NCBI GenBank assembly: GCA_030765065.1 | Contig: CM060978.1 | Span: 221,049,498 to 221,113,497 of the forward strand | From: Deroplatys truncata | Taxonomy: Eukaryota > Arthropoda > Insecta > Mantodea > Mantidae | DNA length: 64,000 bases | Reading direction: 5' to 3' | Shown here: piece after piece, positions 47,674-58,784 of the stretch | How the letters are laid out: each line of letters opens with the position of its first letter | How positions within the stretch are numbered: the first letter of the stretch is position 1 | The notes under the pieces: generated by a model | What the model was told of the DNA's origin: nothing | What the model saw: the letters and a program-made list of their open reading frames with translations, nothing else | The model's database searches: none | Program-made: the position numbers and the translations under genes

Positions 47674-48048
47674 TCATTCATTATCTGTTTACCCTCCTCT
47701 TATGTAGGACTTACACCCCCCAGGACTTACAAGCGGGTGCCTGGGGTCAGAGGACTGTCGAGGAGCAGACACTCATGGATCAGACAGAGCAACCAGGATG
47801 GGTGATCAGCCCGATGCCGGTATGGGATGAAGGAAGTAGATGAAACGAAATGTTGGTGAAATGGATGAAAGGAAAGGTGATGATGGAGCAGTTGGTGGAA
47901 TGAATGGCGGGGGAAACCGGAGAACCCGGAGAAAACCGGCCCAGACGCCGCTTCGTCCACCACAAATCCCACATGCAGGTCCCTGGGATTGAACCCGGGC
48001 CGCCTCGGTGGGAGGCGAGCGGTCTAACCACTCGGCCACGGCGCCGCC
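47674..48048 (-). mobile_element. tRNA-derived SINE, family S2, with 12-bp target duplication
   Basis: CATATTAACTAT lies at 47662-47673 and 48049-48060. The minus-strand head is strongly tRNA-like: GGCGCCGTGGCCGAGTGG (A box), then B box GGTTCAATCCC (complement of about 47985-47995). The body contains GGTTTTCTCCGGGTTCTCCG, and the 3' end is a TGAATGAA-type tail. The well-preserved head and near-perfect duplication suggest a recent insertion. The overlapping minus ORFs of about 81-83 codons are translations of the SINE. Confidence 0.9.
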
Positions 48049-48060
48049 CATATTAACTAT

Positions 48061-48351
48061 ATAACCGAAAAATGTAGAAAATTAATATTTTCACTCTCCA
48101 AGTTGAAACTGGGGACTCAAAAGTGGAATACTAAAAATAATATATAAGCGCAATTTTACCGTTCCTGCAATATGCTGCACCAGTGTGGTACAAAGCAATG
48201 GATAATAGGGCCAGCAGGAACAACTTTTAATCAAAGTCCAAAGACTAATCAATGTAAAAATAGCGGAGGCCTATGGCACTGTCTCTAACCAGGCATTGTG
48301 TGTAATAACATACCTATATCCCCTCACCATTAAAATATGAGTCCGTAAAGT
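48061..48351 (+). pseudogene. LINE reverse transcriptase thumb region
   Basis: After the S2 SINE, INYITEKCRKLIFSLSKL is readable. After a frameshift come LQYAAPVWYKAMDNRA and KVQRLINVKIAEAYGTVSNQ-type sequence, then ALCVITYLYPLTIKI and a stop. This is the conserved post-palm region of I/R1-like LINE polymerases and continues the ORF interrupted by the two SINEs. Confidence 0.8.
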
Positions 48352-49028
48352 ATGTTGATTGCTTAAGGCAGCAAGTAAATACCAGATATAACACTGGCAA
48401 AGATACACAAGTAAATCACTGGCTTCATCCGGCAGACTTAGTGCAAATAACCATTGGAAATGACTGCACCAATAATCAGGCAGAACAAAGGGCTCTACTA
48501 AAGTCACTAACGAATAAAACTCGTTATAAACAGCATCCATCCATCCATACACATAGCAAAGTAAAGTTGGACTCTCTTAAGAGTGTGGCAGTACACAGGT
48601 TATACGTCACTCAGTCCAACAGAAGCATTCGCGGGTAATACGTCGTGCAGTCCAACAGAATCATACAAAGGTTATACGTCGCACAGTTTAGCAGAATCTC
48701 TCGCGTCGTAAAGTTAGTTATAAATGTGAAATACGCGAATTAATAATGTGCAGCAAATAAATGATTATAGTAACATAAAAAATATAACAGTTTCAGTCGG
48801 GCGTGTATCAAGAATAATTATGTGAAATGAATAAAGTGTGACGGCAATAAAAGTGTAAAAACAAATTCTTTTATCAGTGGTATCTTTCAGTAAAAACTCC
48901 TTTCCGTTTACACACCCTGTTTAAGAGATATGCTCGACTGAGTAGTAATAATAGCTAGCCGGAGGATAAAGATCTCAAAATTCAAACTAGTATACAATAA
49001 CAGGCGCTCAGCAATAAGATAACATGAA

Positions 49029-49620
49029 GTGACCGCGACAAGAGCCCGCCAAACCACATACATCTCATTGATGAAATCAGGAGAAAAATGCCAACTGGAA
49101 TCAGAGGCAAACTGGAGGATTTCATATAATTGGATAAAACCTCACACAGGAAACCAAGGGAATGAGTTAGCTGACCAACTCACAAAGGAAGCGGCGGCAA
49201 GTACAAACATTCCCAGAATATTATAACAAGGTAATAAAAGTGCAATAGTGACGGCATTAGCAGAAGACACATTAAGGAAAATTGCAAAGTGAATAGGAAC
49301 AAAGTATTAAAGAAGCACTAAGTCCTAATTCTCCAAGATACAAGATCGTCCAAAATTAAAATTTACTATTACGTCTAACTTCAAAGCTGTGTCAAAAAAC
49401 ATGAAAGAATTCGAAACTATCTTAACCGTTTCAAAATTATCGACAACCCCATGTGCCCATGTGTTATAGAAGATAAAACTGTCTAACACATACTATTTCA
49501 ATGTCAAATATTAAATCACGAACGAGATACCATGCTAGCTGGAGAAAACTGGCCTATAAGTAAGCAGCAGTTATTAATGAAACATACAAAGAGGTTTCTT
49601 AAATTCTGCAACAAAATCTT
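49029..49620 (+). pseudogene. LINE RNase H end and C-terminal Cys/His motif
   Basis: WRISYNWIKPHTGNQGNELA and DQLTKEAAASTNIP match the end of an RNase H domain (the WI..H.G..GNE.AD pattern). Further on, FKIIDNPMCPC, then HILFQCQILNHERD, after one stop, form the C.C ... H.L..C motif seen at the end of such LINE proteins. MLAGENWPISKQQLLMKHTK and RFLKFCNKI follow. Frames shift between these blocks. Confidence 0.75.
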
Positions 49621-49879
49621 TTTGACAAACTGTAATAATATAACAGAAAGTAAATATTTTAGTCATTAAGAAAGACATTTGCTGAATGAGTATAAAAGAC
49701 GTAATATATTAGATTCATTATATCCTGTGAATATTTAAATTATTAATATTATTTAATAAATCTTGTATTGCATAAACTATACGAAACAATATTGTAGAAC
49801 TTATGTATAGCTTTATTATAAATAAATGCAGGTATGTGCGTGTAGTATTACCAATAGTAATGGAACATGCAGTAAAAAT

Positions 49880-49979
49880 TACATGCATGCATACATACAT
49901 GCTTTCATACATACATACATACATACATACATACATACATACATACATACATCCATACATACATCCATACATACATACA

Positions 49980-50011
<32 letters not shown>

Positions 50012-50017
50012 CACATA
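49880..50017. repeat. (CATA)n tetranucleotide microsatellite
   Basis: A long (CATA/TACA)n tract with CATCCATA interruptions and the end CATACATATACACATA, which abuts the first Tc1 copy. The tyrosine/methionine/cysteine- or histidine/threonine-rich ORFs here are repeat translations. Confidence 0.95.
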
Positions 50018-51230
50018 CAATACGTGATCAAAAGTATCCGGACACCTGGCTGCAAATGACGTGTAAGTTCGTGGCGCCCTCCATCAGTAATGCTGGAAGT
50101 CAATATGGTGTTGGCCTACCCTTAGCCTTGATGACAGCGTTCACTCTCGCAGGCATACTTTCAATCAGGTGCTGGGGAATGGCAGCTCATTCTTCACTGA
50201 GGAGAGGTATCCATGTAGATCGGTGAGGCCTGGCACGAAGTCGGCGTTTCAAAACATCCCAAAGGTGTTCTAGAGGATTCAAATCAGAACTCTGTGCAGG
50301 CCGTTCCATTACAGGGATGTTATTGTCGTGTAACCACTCCGCCACAGCCCGAGCAGTATGAACAGGTGCTCGATCGTGTTGAAACATGAAATCGCCATCC
50401 CTGAAGTGCTCTTCAACAGTGGGAAGCAAGAAGGTGCTTAAAATATCAATGTAGGTCTGAGCTGTGATCGTGCCACGCAAAACAACAAGGGGTGCAAACC
50501 CCCTCCAGGAAAAACACGACCACACCATCACACCACCACCTCCAAATTTCACTGTTGGCACTACACCGCTGGCAGATGACGTTCGCCATACCCACACCCT
50601 GCCATCGGAACGCCACAGTGTGTGCCGTGACTCGTCAATCCGCACAACGTTTTGCCACTGTTCAATCGTGTAATGTTGACGCTCCTTACACCAAGCGAAG
50701 CGTCGTTTGGCATTTTCCTGCGTGATGTGTGGTTTCTTATGAGCAGCCGCTCGACCATGGAACCCAAGGTTTCTCACCTCGCGTCTAACTGTCATAGTAC
50801 TTGGAGTGGATCTTGGTGCAGTTTGGAATTCCTGTGTGATGATCTGGATAGATGTCTGCCTATTACTCTTTACGACCCTCTTCAAATATCGGAGGTCTCT
50901 GTCAGTCAACAGACGAGGTCGGCCTGTACGCTTTTGTGCTGTACGTGTCCCTTCAGTTTCCACTTCACTATTGCATCACAAACAGTGGAGCTAGGGATGT
51001 TTAGGAGTGTGGAAATCTCGCGTACAGACTTGTGACACAAGTGACACCCAATCACCTGACCACGTTCAAAGTCCGTGAGTGACACGGAGCGTTTCATTCT
51101 GCTGTTTCACGATGTCTAATGACTACTGAGGTCGCGGATAATGAGTACCAGGCATTAGGTGGCAGCACAATGCACCTAAGATGAAAAACGTATGTTTGTG
51201 GGGTGTCCGGATATTTTTGATCACATAGTG
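50018..51230 (-). mobile_element. Tc1-like element, tandem copy 1
   Basis: 1,213 bp. The left end is CAATACGTGATCAAAAGTAT then CCGGACACC; the right end in reverse is CACTATGTGATCAAAAATAT then CCGGACACC. These are inverted repeats of about 28 bp. Both ends abut (CATA)n sequence. It differs from copies 2-4 at several sites (for example VVRIDES where the others have VVWIDES). Confidence 0.95.
50100..51097 (-). pseudogene. Tc1-like transposase pseudogene (DD34E), copy 1
   Basis: The N-terminal frame (SLTDFERGQVIGCHLC, then SVREISTLLNIPSSTVCDAI) is the helix-turn-helix, broken after VKWK by a frameshift. The downstream frame carries ETEGTRTAQKRTGRPRLL (with the GRPR hinge), IDESRHTLWRSDGRVWVW (first D), FMFQHDRAPVHTARAV (second D) and SSDLNPLEHLWDVL (E). 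There are 34 residues between second D and E. The frame stops after LLSEE where W is expected (TGA for TGG). Beyond the stop AAIPQHLIESMP and INDEED-free sequence continue in frame to TPY and a normal stop at 50100. Confidence 0.9.
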
Positions 51231-51274
51231 TGTACATACATACATACATGCATACACACATACATATACACATA

Positions 51275-52487
51275 CAATACGTGATCAAAAGTATCCGGAC
51301 ACCTGGCTGCAAATGACGTGTAAGTTCGTGGCGCCCTCCATCAGTAATGCTGGAAGTCAATATGGTGTTGGCCTACCTTTAGCCTTGATGACAGCGTTCA
51401 CTCTCGCAGGCATACTTTCAATCAGGTGCTGGGGAATGGCAGCTCATTCTTCACTGAGGAGAGGTATCCATGTAGATCGGTGAGGCCTGGCACGAAGTCG
51501 GCGTTCCAAAACATCCCAAAGGTGTTCTAGAGGATTCAAATCAGAACTCTGTGCAGGCCGTTCCATTACAGGGATGTTATTGTCGTGTAACCACTCCGCC
51601 ACAGCCCGAGCAGTATGAACAGGTGCTCGATCGTGTTGAAACATGAAATCGCCATCCCTGAAGTGCTCTTCAACAGTGGGAAGCAAGAAGGTGCTTAAAA
51701 TATCAATGTAGGTCTGAGCTGTGATCGTGCCACGCAAAACAACAAGGGGTGCAAACCCCCTCCAGGAAAAACACGACCACACCATCACACCACCACCTCC
51801 AAATTTCACTGTTGGCACTACACCGCTGGCAGATGACGTTCGCCATACCCACACCCTGCCATCGGAACGCCACAGTGTGTGCCGTGACTCGTCAATCCAC
51901 ACAACGTTTTGCCACTGTTCAATCGTGTAATGTTGACGCTCCTTACACCAAGCGAAGCGTCGTTTGGCATTTTCCTGCGTGATGTGTGGCTTCTTATGAG
52001 CAGCCGCTCGACCATGGAACCCAAGGTTTCTCACCTCGCGTCTAACTGTCATAGTACTTGGAGTGGATCCTGATGCAGTTTGGAATTCCTGTGTGATGAT
52101 CTGGATAGATGTCTGCCTATTACTCTTTACGACCCTCTTCAAATATCGGAGGTCTCTGTCAGTCAACAGACGAGGTCGGCCTGTACGCTTTTGTGCTGTA
52201 CGTGTCCCTTCAGTTTCCACTTCACTATCGTATCACAAACAGTGGAGCTAGGGATGTTTAGGAGTGTGGAAATCTCGCGTACAGACTTGTGACACAAGTG
52301 ACACCCAATCACCTGACCACGTTCAAAGTCCGTGAGTGACACGGAGCGTTTCATTCTGCTGTTTCACGATGTCTAATGACTACTGAGGTCGCGGATAATG
52401 AGTACCAGGCATTAGGTGGCAGCACAATGCACCTAAGATGAAAAACGTATGTTTGTGGGGTGTCCGGATATTTTTGATCACATAGTG
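51275..52487 (-). mobile_element. Tc1-like element, tandem copy 2
   Basis: 1,213 bp with the same inverted repeats and orientation as copy 1, separated from it by 44 bp of (CATA)n-type spacer. It is nearly identical to copy 3, sharing variants such as ASGSTPS and the GTGGCTTCTTATG form. Confidence 0.95.
51357..52354 (-). pseudogene. Tc1-like transposase pseudogene, copy 2
   Basis: It has the same architecture and the same two lesions as copy 1: a frameshift after VKWK and TGA after LLSEE. The catalytic D, D and E are retained (VVWIDES, QHDRAPVH, NPLEHLWDVL). Helix-turn-helix residues are intact. The remaining frame is 258 codons, short of the roughly 330-340 residues expected for a complete enzyme. 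Confidence 0.9.
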
Positions 52488-52547
52488 TGTACATACATAC
52501 ATACATACATACATACATACATACATACACACATACATATACACATA

Positions 52548-53760
52548 CAATACGTGATCAAAAGTATCCGGACACCTGGCTGCAAATGACGTGTAAGTTC
52601 GTGGCGCCCTCCATCAGTAATGCTGGAAGTCAATATGGTGTTGGCCTACCTTTAGCCTTGATGACAGCGTTCACTCTCGCAGGCATACTTTCAATCAGGT
52701 GCTGGGGAATGGCAGCTCATTCTTCACTGAGGAGAGGTATCCATGTAGATCGGTGAGGCCTGGCACGAAGTCGGCGTTCCAAAACATCCCAAAGGTGTTC
52801 TAGAGGATTCAAATCAGAACTCTGTGCAGGCCGTTCCATTACAGGGATGTTATTGTCGTGTAACCACTCCGCCACAGCCCGAGCAGTATGAACAGGTGCT
52901 CGATCGTGTTGAAACATGAAATCGCCATCCCTGAAGTGCTCTTCAACAGTGGGAAGCAAGAAGGTGCTTAAAATATCAATGTAGGTCTGAGCTGTGATCG
53001 TGCCACGCAAAACAACAAGGGGTGCAAACCCCCTCCAGGAAAAACACGACCACACCATCACACCACCACCTCCAAATTTCACTGTTGGCACTACACCGCT
53101 GGCAGATGACGTTCGCCATACCCACACCCTGCCATCGGAACGCCACAGTGTGTGCCGTGACTCGTCAATCCACACAACGTTTTGCCACTGTTCAATCGTG
53201 TAATGTTGACGCTCCTTACACCAAGCGAAGCGTCGGTTGGCATTTTCCTGCGTGATGTGTGGCTTCTTATGAGCAGCCGCTCGACCATGGAACCCAAGGT
53301 TTCTCACCTCGCGTCTAACTGTCATAGTACTTGGAGTGGATCCTGATGCAGTTTGGAATTCCTGTGTGATGATCTGGATAGATGTCTGCCTATTACTCTT
53401 TACGACCCTCTTCAAATATCGGAGGTCTCTGTCAGTCAACAGACGAGGTCGGCCTGTACGCTTTTGTGCTGTACGTGTCCCTTCAGTTTCCACTTCACTA
53501 TCGTATCACAAACAGTGGAGCTAGGGATGTTTAGGAGTGTGGAAATCTCGCGTACAGACTTGTGACACAAGTGACACCCAATCACCTGACCACGTTCAAA
53601 GTCCGTGAGTGACACGGAGCGTTTCATTCTGCTGTTTCACGATGTCTAATGACTACTGAGGTCGCGGATAATGAGTACCAGGCATTAGGTGGCAGCACAA
53701 TGCACCTAAGATGAAAAACGTATGTTTGTGGGGTGTCCGGATATTTTTGATCACATAGTG
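52548..53760 (-). mobile_element. Tc1-like element, tandem copy 3
   Basis: 1,213 bp after a 60-bp spacer that ends with the same CATACATATACACATA as the others. Only a few bases distinguish it from copy 2 (for example ANRRF for AKRRF), suggesting that this pair arose by a recent duplication. Confidence 0.95.
52630..53627 (-). pseudogene. Tc1-like transposase pseudogene, copy 3
   Basis: The same frameshift and the same premature TGA are present. The catalytic triad is retained. The ANRRF variant lies in the linker before the first catalytic aspartate and is not itself disabling. Confidence 0.9.
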
Positions 53761-53816
53761 TGTACATACATACATACATACATACATACATACATACACA
53801 CATACATATACACATA

Positions 53817-55030
53817 CAATACGTGATCAAAAGTATCCGGACACCTGGCTGCAAATGACGTGTAAGTTCGTGGCGCCCTCCATCAGTAATGCTGGAAGTC
53901 AATATGGTGTTGGCCTACCTTTAGCCTTGATGACAGCGTTCACTCTCGCAGGCATACTTTCAATCAGGTGCTGGGGAATGGCAGCTCATTCTTCACTGAG
54001 GAGAGGTATCCATGTAGATCGGTGAGGCCTGGCACGAAGTCGGCGTTCCAAAACATCCCAAAGGTGTTCTAGAGGATTCAAATCAGAACTCTGTGCAGGC
54101 CGTTCCATTACAGGGATGTTATTGTCGTGTAACCACTCCGCCACAGCCCGAGCAGTATGAACAGGTGCTCGATCGTGTTGAAACATGAAATCGCCATCCC
54201 TGAAGTGCTCTTCAACAGTGGGAAGCAAGAAGGTGCTTAAAATATCAATGTAGGTCTGAGCTGTGATCGTGCCACGCAAAACAACAAGGGGTGCAAACCC
54301 CCTCCAGGAAAAACACGACCACACCATCACACCACCACCTCCAAATTTCACTGTTGGCACTACACCGCTGGCAGATGACGTTCGCCATACCCACACCCTG
54401 CCATCGGAACGCCACAGTGTGTGCCGTGACTCGTCAATCCACACAACGTTTTGCCACTGTTCAATCGTGTAATGTTGACGCTCCTTACACCAAGCGAAGC
54501 GTCGTTTGGCATTTTCCTGCGTGATGTGTGGTTTCTTATGAGCAGCCGCTCGACCATGGAACCCAAGGTTTCTCACCTCGCGTCTAACTGTCATAGTACT
54601 TGGAGTGGATCTTGATGCAGTTTGGAATTCCTGTGTGATGATCTGGATAGATGTCTGCCTATTACTCTTTACGACCCTCTTCAAATATCGGAGGTCTCTG
54701 TCAGTCAACAGACGAGGTCGGTCTGTATGCTTTTGTGCTGTACATGTCCCTTCAGTTTCCACTTCACTATCACATCACAAACAGTGGAGCTAGGGATGTT
54801 TAGGAGTGTGGAAATCTCGCGTACAGACTTGTGACACAAGTGACACCCAATCACCTGACCACGTTCGAAGTCCGTGAGTTCCACGGACCGTCCCGTTCTG
54901 CTGTTTCACGATGTCTAATGACTACTGAGGTCGCGGATAATGAGTACCAGGCATTAGGTGGCAGCACAATGCACCTAAGATGAAAAATGTATGTTTGTGG
55001 GGGTGTCCGGATATTTTTGATCACATAGTG
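53817..55030 (-). mobile_element. Tc1-like element, tandem copy 4
   Basis: 1,214 bp, one base longer because of an extra G beside GGTGTCCGG at the right end. A 56-bp spacer separates it from copy 3. It carries its own set of variants (TCTAQKHTDRP instead of TRTAQKRTGRP) and is the most diverged near the transposase N-terminus. Confidence 0.95.
53899..54896 (-). pseudogene. Tc1-like transposase pseudogene, copy 4 (start codon lost)
   Basis: It has both shared lesions plus its own. The region corresponding to the ATG in copies 1-3 reads ACG, and the following codons are changed (GRSVELTDF instead of KRSVSLTDF). The hinge GRPR is DRPR here. The catalytic residues remain. It is the most degraded of the four. 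Confidence 0.9.
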
Positions 55031-55128
55031 TGTGTACATACATACATACATACATACATACATACATACATACATACATACATACATACATACATACATA
55101 CATACATACATACATACGTTCATGCATA
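55031..55128. repeat. (CATA)n microsatellite, right flank of the Tc1 array
   Basis: TGTGTACATACATACATA continuing for about 90 bp to ACGTTCATGCATACC. Together with the 49.88-50.02 kb tract and the three spacers it shows the array sits in one tetranucleotide tract. Confidence 0.95.
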
Positions 55129-56064
55129 CCTACCTACCCGCACGCCTGCTAAGGTTGCCTTTGGATTTGATGGTCAGGAAGTTTTAGTCAAGTTCTTGAT
55201 TTGATTCGTTTGTATTATCAGGAGAGGATGGGGATGAAGATGAACATTTAAAGATGTGCCATGGTAGGCAGGAAATCTAAAGGAATCTAATCTAACAATG
55301 CTATGGTCGTCATGATAAGCAGAAACATCTGCCATGGGAATCGAACCCCGCTAATGATAATTACAGGCATATTTTGAAATATTAGATGCCCAGTTTATTT
55401 CTCATTTGCTCATGTTTGCTCCACTTGACCTATAAGCAAGCGATTATAGACTCGTCGCCCTGCGTACAGTTAAACACATGGTGTGTATTGAAAATTGCTT
55501 ACAAAAATTGTTTCATAAAGCATGAAATCTCTAGAAACGGCAGTGCGAAGAGAAATGCTTGTGATAGTAAACATTGTTTATATTTTAGATCATTAGGTAC
55601 ACACCTAATATCTACCATCTCTTCGTATGTACATTATTTGTTTGCTGCAGTGAGAGGGGTAGTAGTAATGAATGAAATATCCAGGAGAATATGAAGAGAG
55701 ATTGCGGATTACACGTTTAATAGCACCTCCAAACAGAACTGTGGCAAGGTAATCAAATTGTCAAGAAATATCAGGCATACAGTGATCGATCAATTATGAA
55801 CACCTTCCCCAATGCACAGCAGCAAGGTCCTAATGGCCCTGTGGTACACGGCATGATGAAATTAAAGCTATATGTCATTCTGGGCGAATTTCATTAAGGT
55901 GCCCCTCGTTAGGGACTTCCCCCACAACATTTTCTAATTAGACCGCTCCGACGCACAGGTATTGTTATGGTGAACTGGTTTGTCATTTGTCTCGCTCGAG
56001 GTAGCTAACCAGTAAACCAATTACCAAACGATTTTTAACACTTGTTCTTTCCCTCTGCGCTTCT

Positions 56065-56122
<58 letters not shown>

Positions 56123-56670
56123 GGTAATAATATTGGTTGATTTTCCAACAAGTAAATAATGGACGTGTTTACATAGAGGACTATGTTGTTAGACCCAAGG
56201 GCTTTCACCATTAGGTATAAAATTTTGTTTATTCATATATTATCAGCCAAAAAAAAAACAACATAAGGAGTGCAGTTGCAAATCTAATATGCATACGATT
56301 TTCTCTGCTCATTATCAGTTATTTTGATAGATGTTTCAAGAATTATTCACACAGATATATTTTTCTTCCTATAACATTAATTATGATACATGCTTGTCCG
56401 AAACAGTTTAATTACATATTGTTTCGTCGATCATACATATTGTTTGATTCTACCTTTCCAACTTTGTCCAACACACGGCTTGTGTGAAAAAACAATTAAT
56501 CCTATTAATTGACCTAATAGTGGTTGAAACTATGAAGCCCGGGACTTAAAGTACTTACAACATTGTAAGTCGCCATTGGGGTATGTCATCTCAATACAAT
56601 TTGTGATATCCTTGTGGTTTACAGGAAAACATGCGAATTAGTTGGGGAATTTAGTTCCCTACAGCTATGT
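55129..56670. other. Unassigned DNA with (ATT)n tract and an S5 SINE tail
   Basis: A (TTA)n microsatellite spans about 56071-56122. A B-box-like GGGGTTCGATTCCC on the minus strand near 55335-55348 stands alone. Bases about 56445-56495 match the S5 SINE body seen at 3.03-3.08 kb (TTCCAAC, CAACACACGGCTTGTGTG). The 102-codon ORF at 55386-55694 shows no family. Confidence 0.45.
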
Positions 56671-56770
56671 TGCCATGGTAGCTCAGTGGTTAGAGCAACA
56701 TCACGGAGCTAGAGAGACCGGGAGATCAGTGGTTCAAATCCTGCCTATGACATTGAATTTTTCAGTTGTC
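56671..56770 (+). mobile_element. tRNA-derived SINE head, family S5
   Basis: An excellent pol III pair: A box TAGCTCAGTGG (56679-56689) and B box GGTTCAAATCC (56731-56741). It is followed by GAATTTTTCAGTTGTCTGAT, the same body as at 2.98-3.08 kb. The flanks do not form a tRNA acceptor stem (the first three pairs form, the rest fail), so it is a SINE head rather than a functional tRNA gene. Confidence 0.65.
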
Positions 56771-57235
56771 TGATTCTACTTACCTACCTAAAAATAATGC
56801 TTTTCAAAATCACTCTTATATTATTACTTTTGAAAAACTCACGATGTTGGCTTTAGACAATGTAGTGGATTATACTTTAAATGCATGTGTATAGAAGGTT
56901 GCCGTTTCAATTACTTTGTGATCTTACTAGAACTTTATTGTATGGTACCTGAATTACTTGTTGTAAATTAATTAAAAGCAGTTTGAAATGTTATACTCAC
57001 GTCTCTGAAAGAAAATAGTATGCGGCTTTAAATAAATCAACTAACAGCTCACAGGCATTAACTCATGCATTTACCTATCGCTTGCTTGATGCTATTTAGT
57101 TGTATTGTGAATTAATGCGTCGCTTTTATTAATTTTGTTCAATTTGGATGACGTTAAGAAATGTTGTTTCTGGCTTCTGTACCGGGAACTATGATATATA
57201 GGGAACATAAATGTAATAGGAAATAAGCTGAGTAT

Positions 57236-57776
57236 TGTAACATATATGTAAGATGTGAAACTAGCTAGCCGTGAGAAGAGAAACAGGCAGGTAGAAAGGG
57301 GCTTAGGGCTGGTAACACAGCCAAACAGTCACAGGCACGGAGAGAGATAGCAATAAGATGGAAAGAGAGGGAGAGAGATTTTGACACCTTGGAAATACCA
57401 AACTTGTCAAGAGTGCAGATTTGGAGGCAAATGTTTTCATAGCACGCTTAGGGGAGAACCAATAACAGAAAATATGAGAAAAGAGCTAGGCGAACTTAGC
57501 GTCCCCTAAGCGAGTATAAAAGCGCACATGTGCAGAGCTCGCGCGTCTGTTCGTTTACATCTGGTCCCGAAGAAGAGGCAACAATTCACGCCATGTTTGT
57601 GGCGATGCGTGTGAAGTTAGATATAGGAGACATAGCTAGCTTGGGGAGATAAATTGTTGAAGATAGGCCCCTTTTGAAGTGCACATAGGTTTAAAAACAC
57701 ACGGCTAGCGGCACCACAAAGCAGTATTATCACAATGCAATAAAGTAAAGTTCAAGTATCTGGAGTTTCATTTCGT
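57236..57776 (+). promoter_or_regulatory. LTR-like promoter and polyA region (tentative)
   Basis: A TATA box (TATAAAAG at about 57515) lies in a GC-richer stretch, with AATAAAG about 225 bp downstream (57739-57745). This resembles the U3-R-U5 order of an LTR. A 10-bp inverted pair, CGCTTAGGGG (about 57445-57454) and CCCCTAAGCG (57502-57511), lies just upstream of the TATA. A TG...CA frame (57236 TGTAAC to CACCACA) is possible, but no target duplication, partner LTR or coding region was found. An unrelated promoter is equally possible. Confidence 0.3.
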
Positions 57777-58784
57777 CTACCGTCACCACACCCTGGGAAA
57801 GAGTTTAGAAATAGGGCAACACACAAGTGTGCTAGGCTTGAATTCCAGGAACCAGCCATCAACAGCTCCAAGAAGGAAGGAAGACGACGCCACGAGGAGG
57901 TCCGTCGCACTTCTTAGAGGCGTTTGAAAAGATTTTCACGATTTCCGAATATATTGCCTTTTTGATGCTATGATTAACGAAGTCCCAAAAATTACCAGTT
58001 TTATACGCTATCCGTTAAGAATTAAAAGCAAATTAGCTAAAATATTTGTCTTTAGGTTTTAGAAGTATTATTAACACAATAATACAGCATTATATATTAT
58101 ACCCACATATTTAGAGAGCCCGAGCTTTCTTGGTGATAACATGGTTATCTCGAATAAGAAACGACTAAAAACCTTTCCCTACTGTTAACTAAGTACCTAT
58201 GAAAATCTATAACAGAAATCGGTAACTGCACTGAAGAATACCAGGTATAGTGGGATTCTACCTCTTGCTATGTTACTGACGCTGTTTCTAAAGGTCGTTT
58301 GACAACACAAAGAATTTGCTGAGCGTTCAGATTAAGTTGTATGGGAATCACTGGAGATATGTACTCATATACAACCCAAGATGACGCACATCTGTAGAAC
58401 TATTAAGCGATTTTGAGCGTGGGTGCACAATACGATTGCGCGAGATCGATTGGCCGCATTGAATAATTGTGACTCAGCCCTCAAGACGTATTAGTGATCC
58501 ATAATTGATAGACAAGATTGGAGACAGTGACACTAAAATAACTGTTAACTATCTGGACGAAAGAATAATTAGGATGACCTGAGGTACAGGATGGCGAATT
58601 AGTGCCGTTAAAACCACCAAATGTTCTATAGCTACTCTTGAACAATAAATAGTTGATTTTTGCTTGTAGGCCTATGCTCTGTATCCCCTGGTGTATTTAC
58701 TCTTGATGCAAAGTCATTGCCGAGAACGTCGACAGAGAAACGAATAGAAATCGATGTTACTTAGTGACGAGAGTCATTTTTATC
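57777..58784. other. No recognisable feature
   Basis: Unassigned DNA. No coding similarity recognised. Confidence 0.4.

Larger units (their letters stand above)
46739..49690 (+). mobile_element. 5'-truncated LINE (RNase H-bearing, I/R1-like), interrupted by two SINEs
   Basis: In order on the plus strand: FGFIPQKSTADATVEVKNFG (finger region), the reverse transcriptase palm, a thumb region, an RNase H C-terminal part and a terminal Cys/His motif. RNase H downstream of the reverse transcriptase is typical of the I and R1 groups of non-LTR retrotransposons. The 5' half of the ORF is absent. Multiple frameshifts and stops, plus SINEs at 47156-47438 and 47674-48048, show it is dead. About 48360-49000 is not recognisable as LINE. 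Confidence 0.8.

Noticed and set aside
47727-48051. Three overlapping 81-83-codon minus-strand ORFs
   Set aside because: All are translations of the S2 SINE, whose boundaries are fixed by a 12-bp target duplication.
49718-50103. Several ORFs rich in Y-M-C-V or H-T-Y-I
   Set aside because: Translations of the (CATA)n microsatellite in six frames; no independent coding evidence.
50464-54834. Plus-strand ORFs of 62-127 codons repeated four times
   Set aside because: They are antisense shadows of the minus-strand Tc1 transposase and are repeated only because the element is.
56671-56750. Possible functional tRNA gene with excellent A and B boxes
   Set aside because: Only part of the acceptor stem pairs, and the downstream body is shared with the 2.98-kb repeat, so it is a SINE head.
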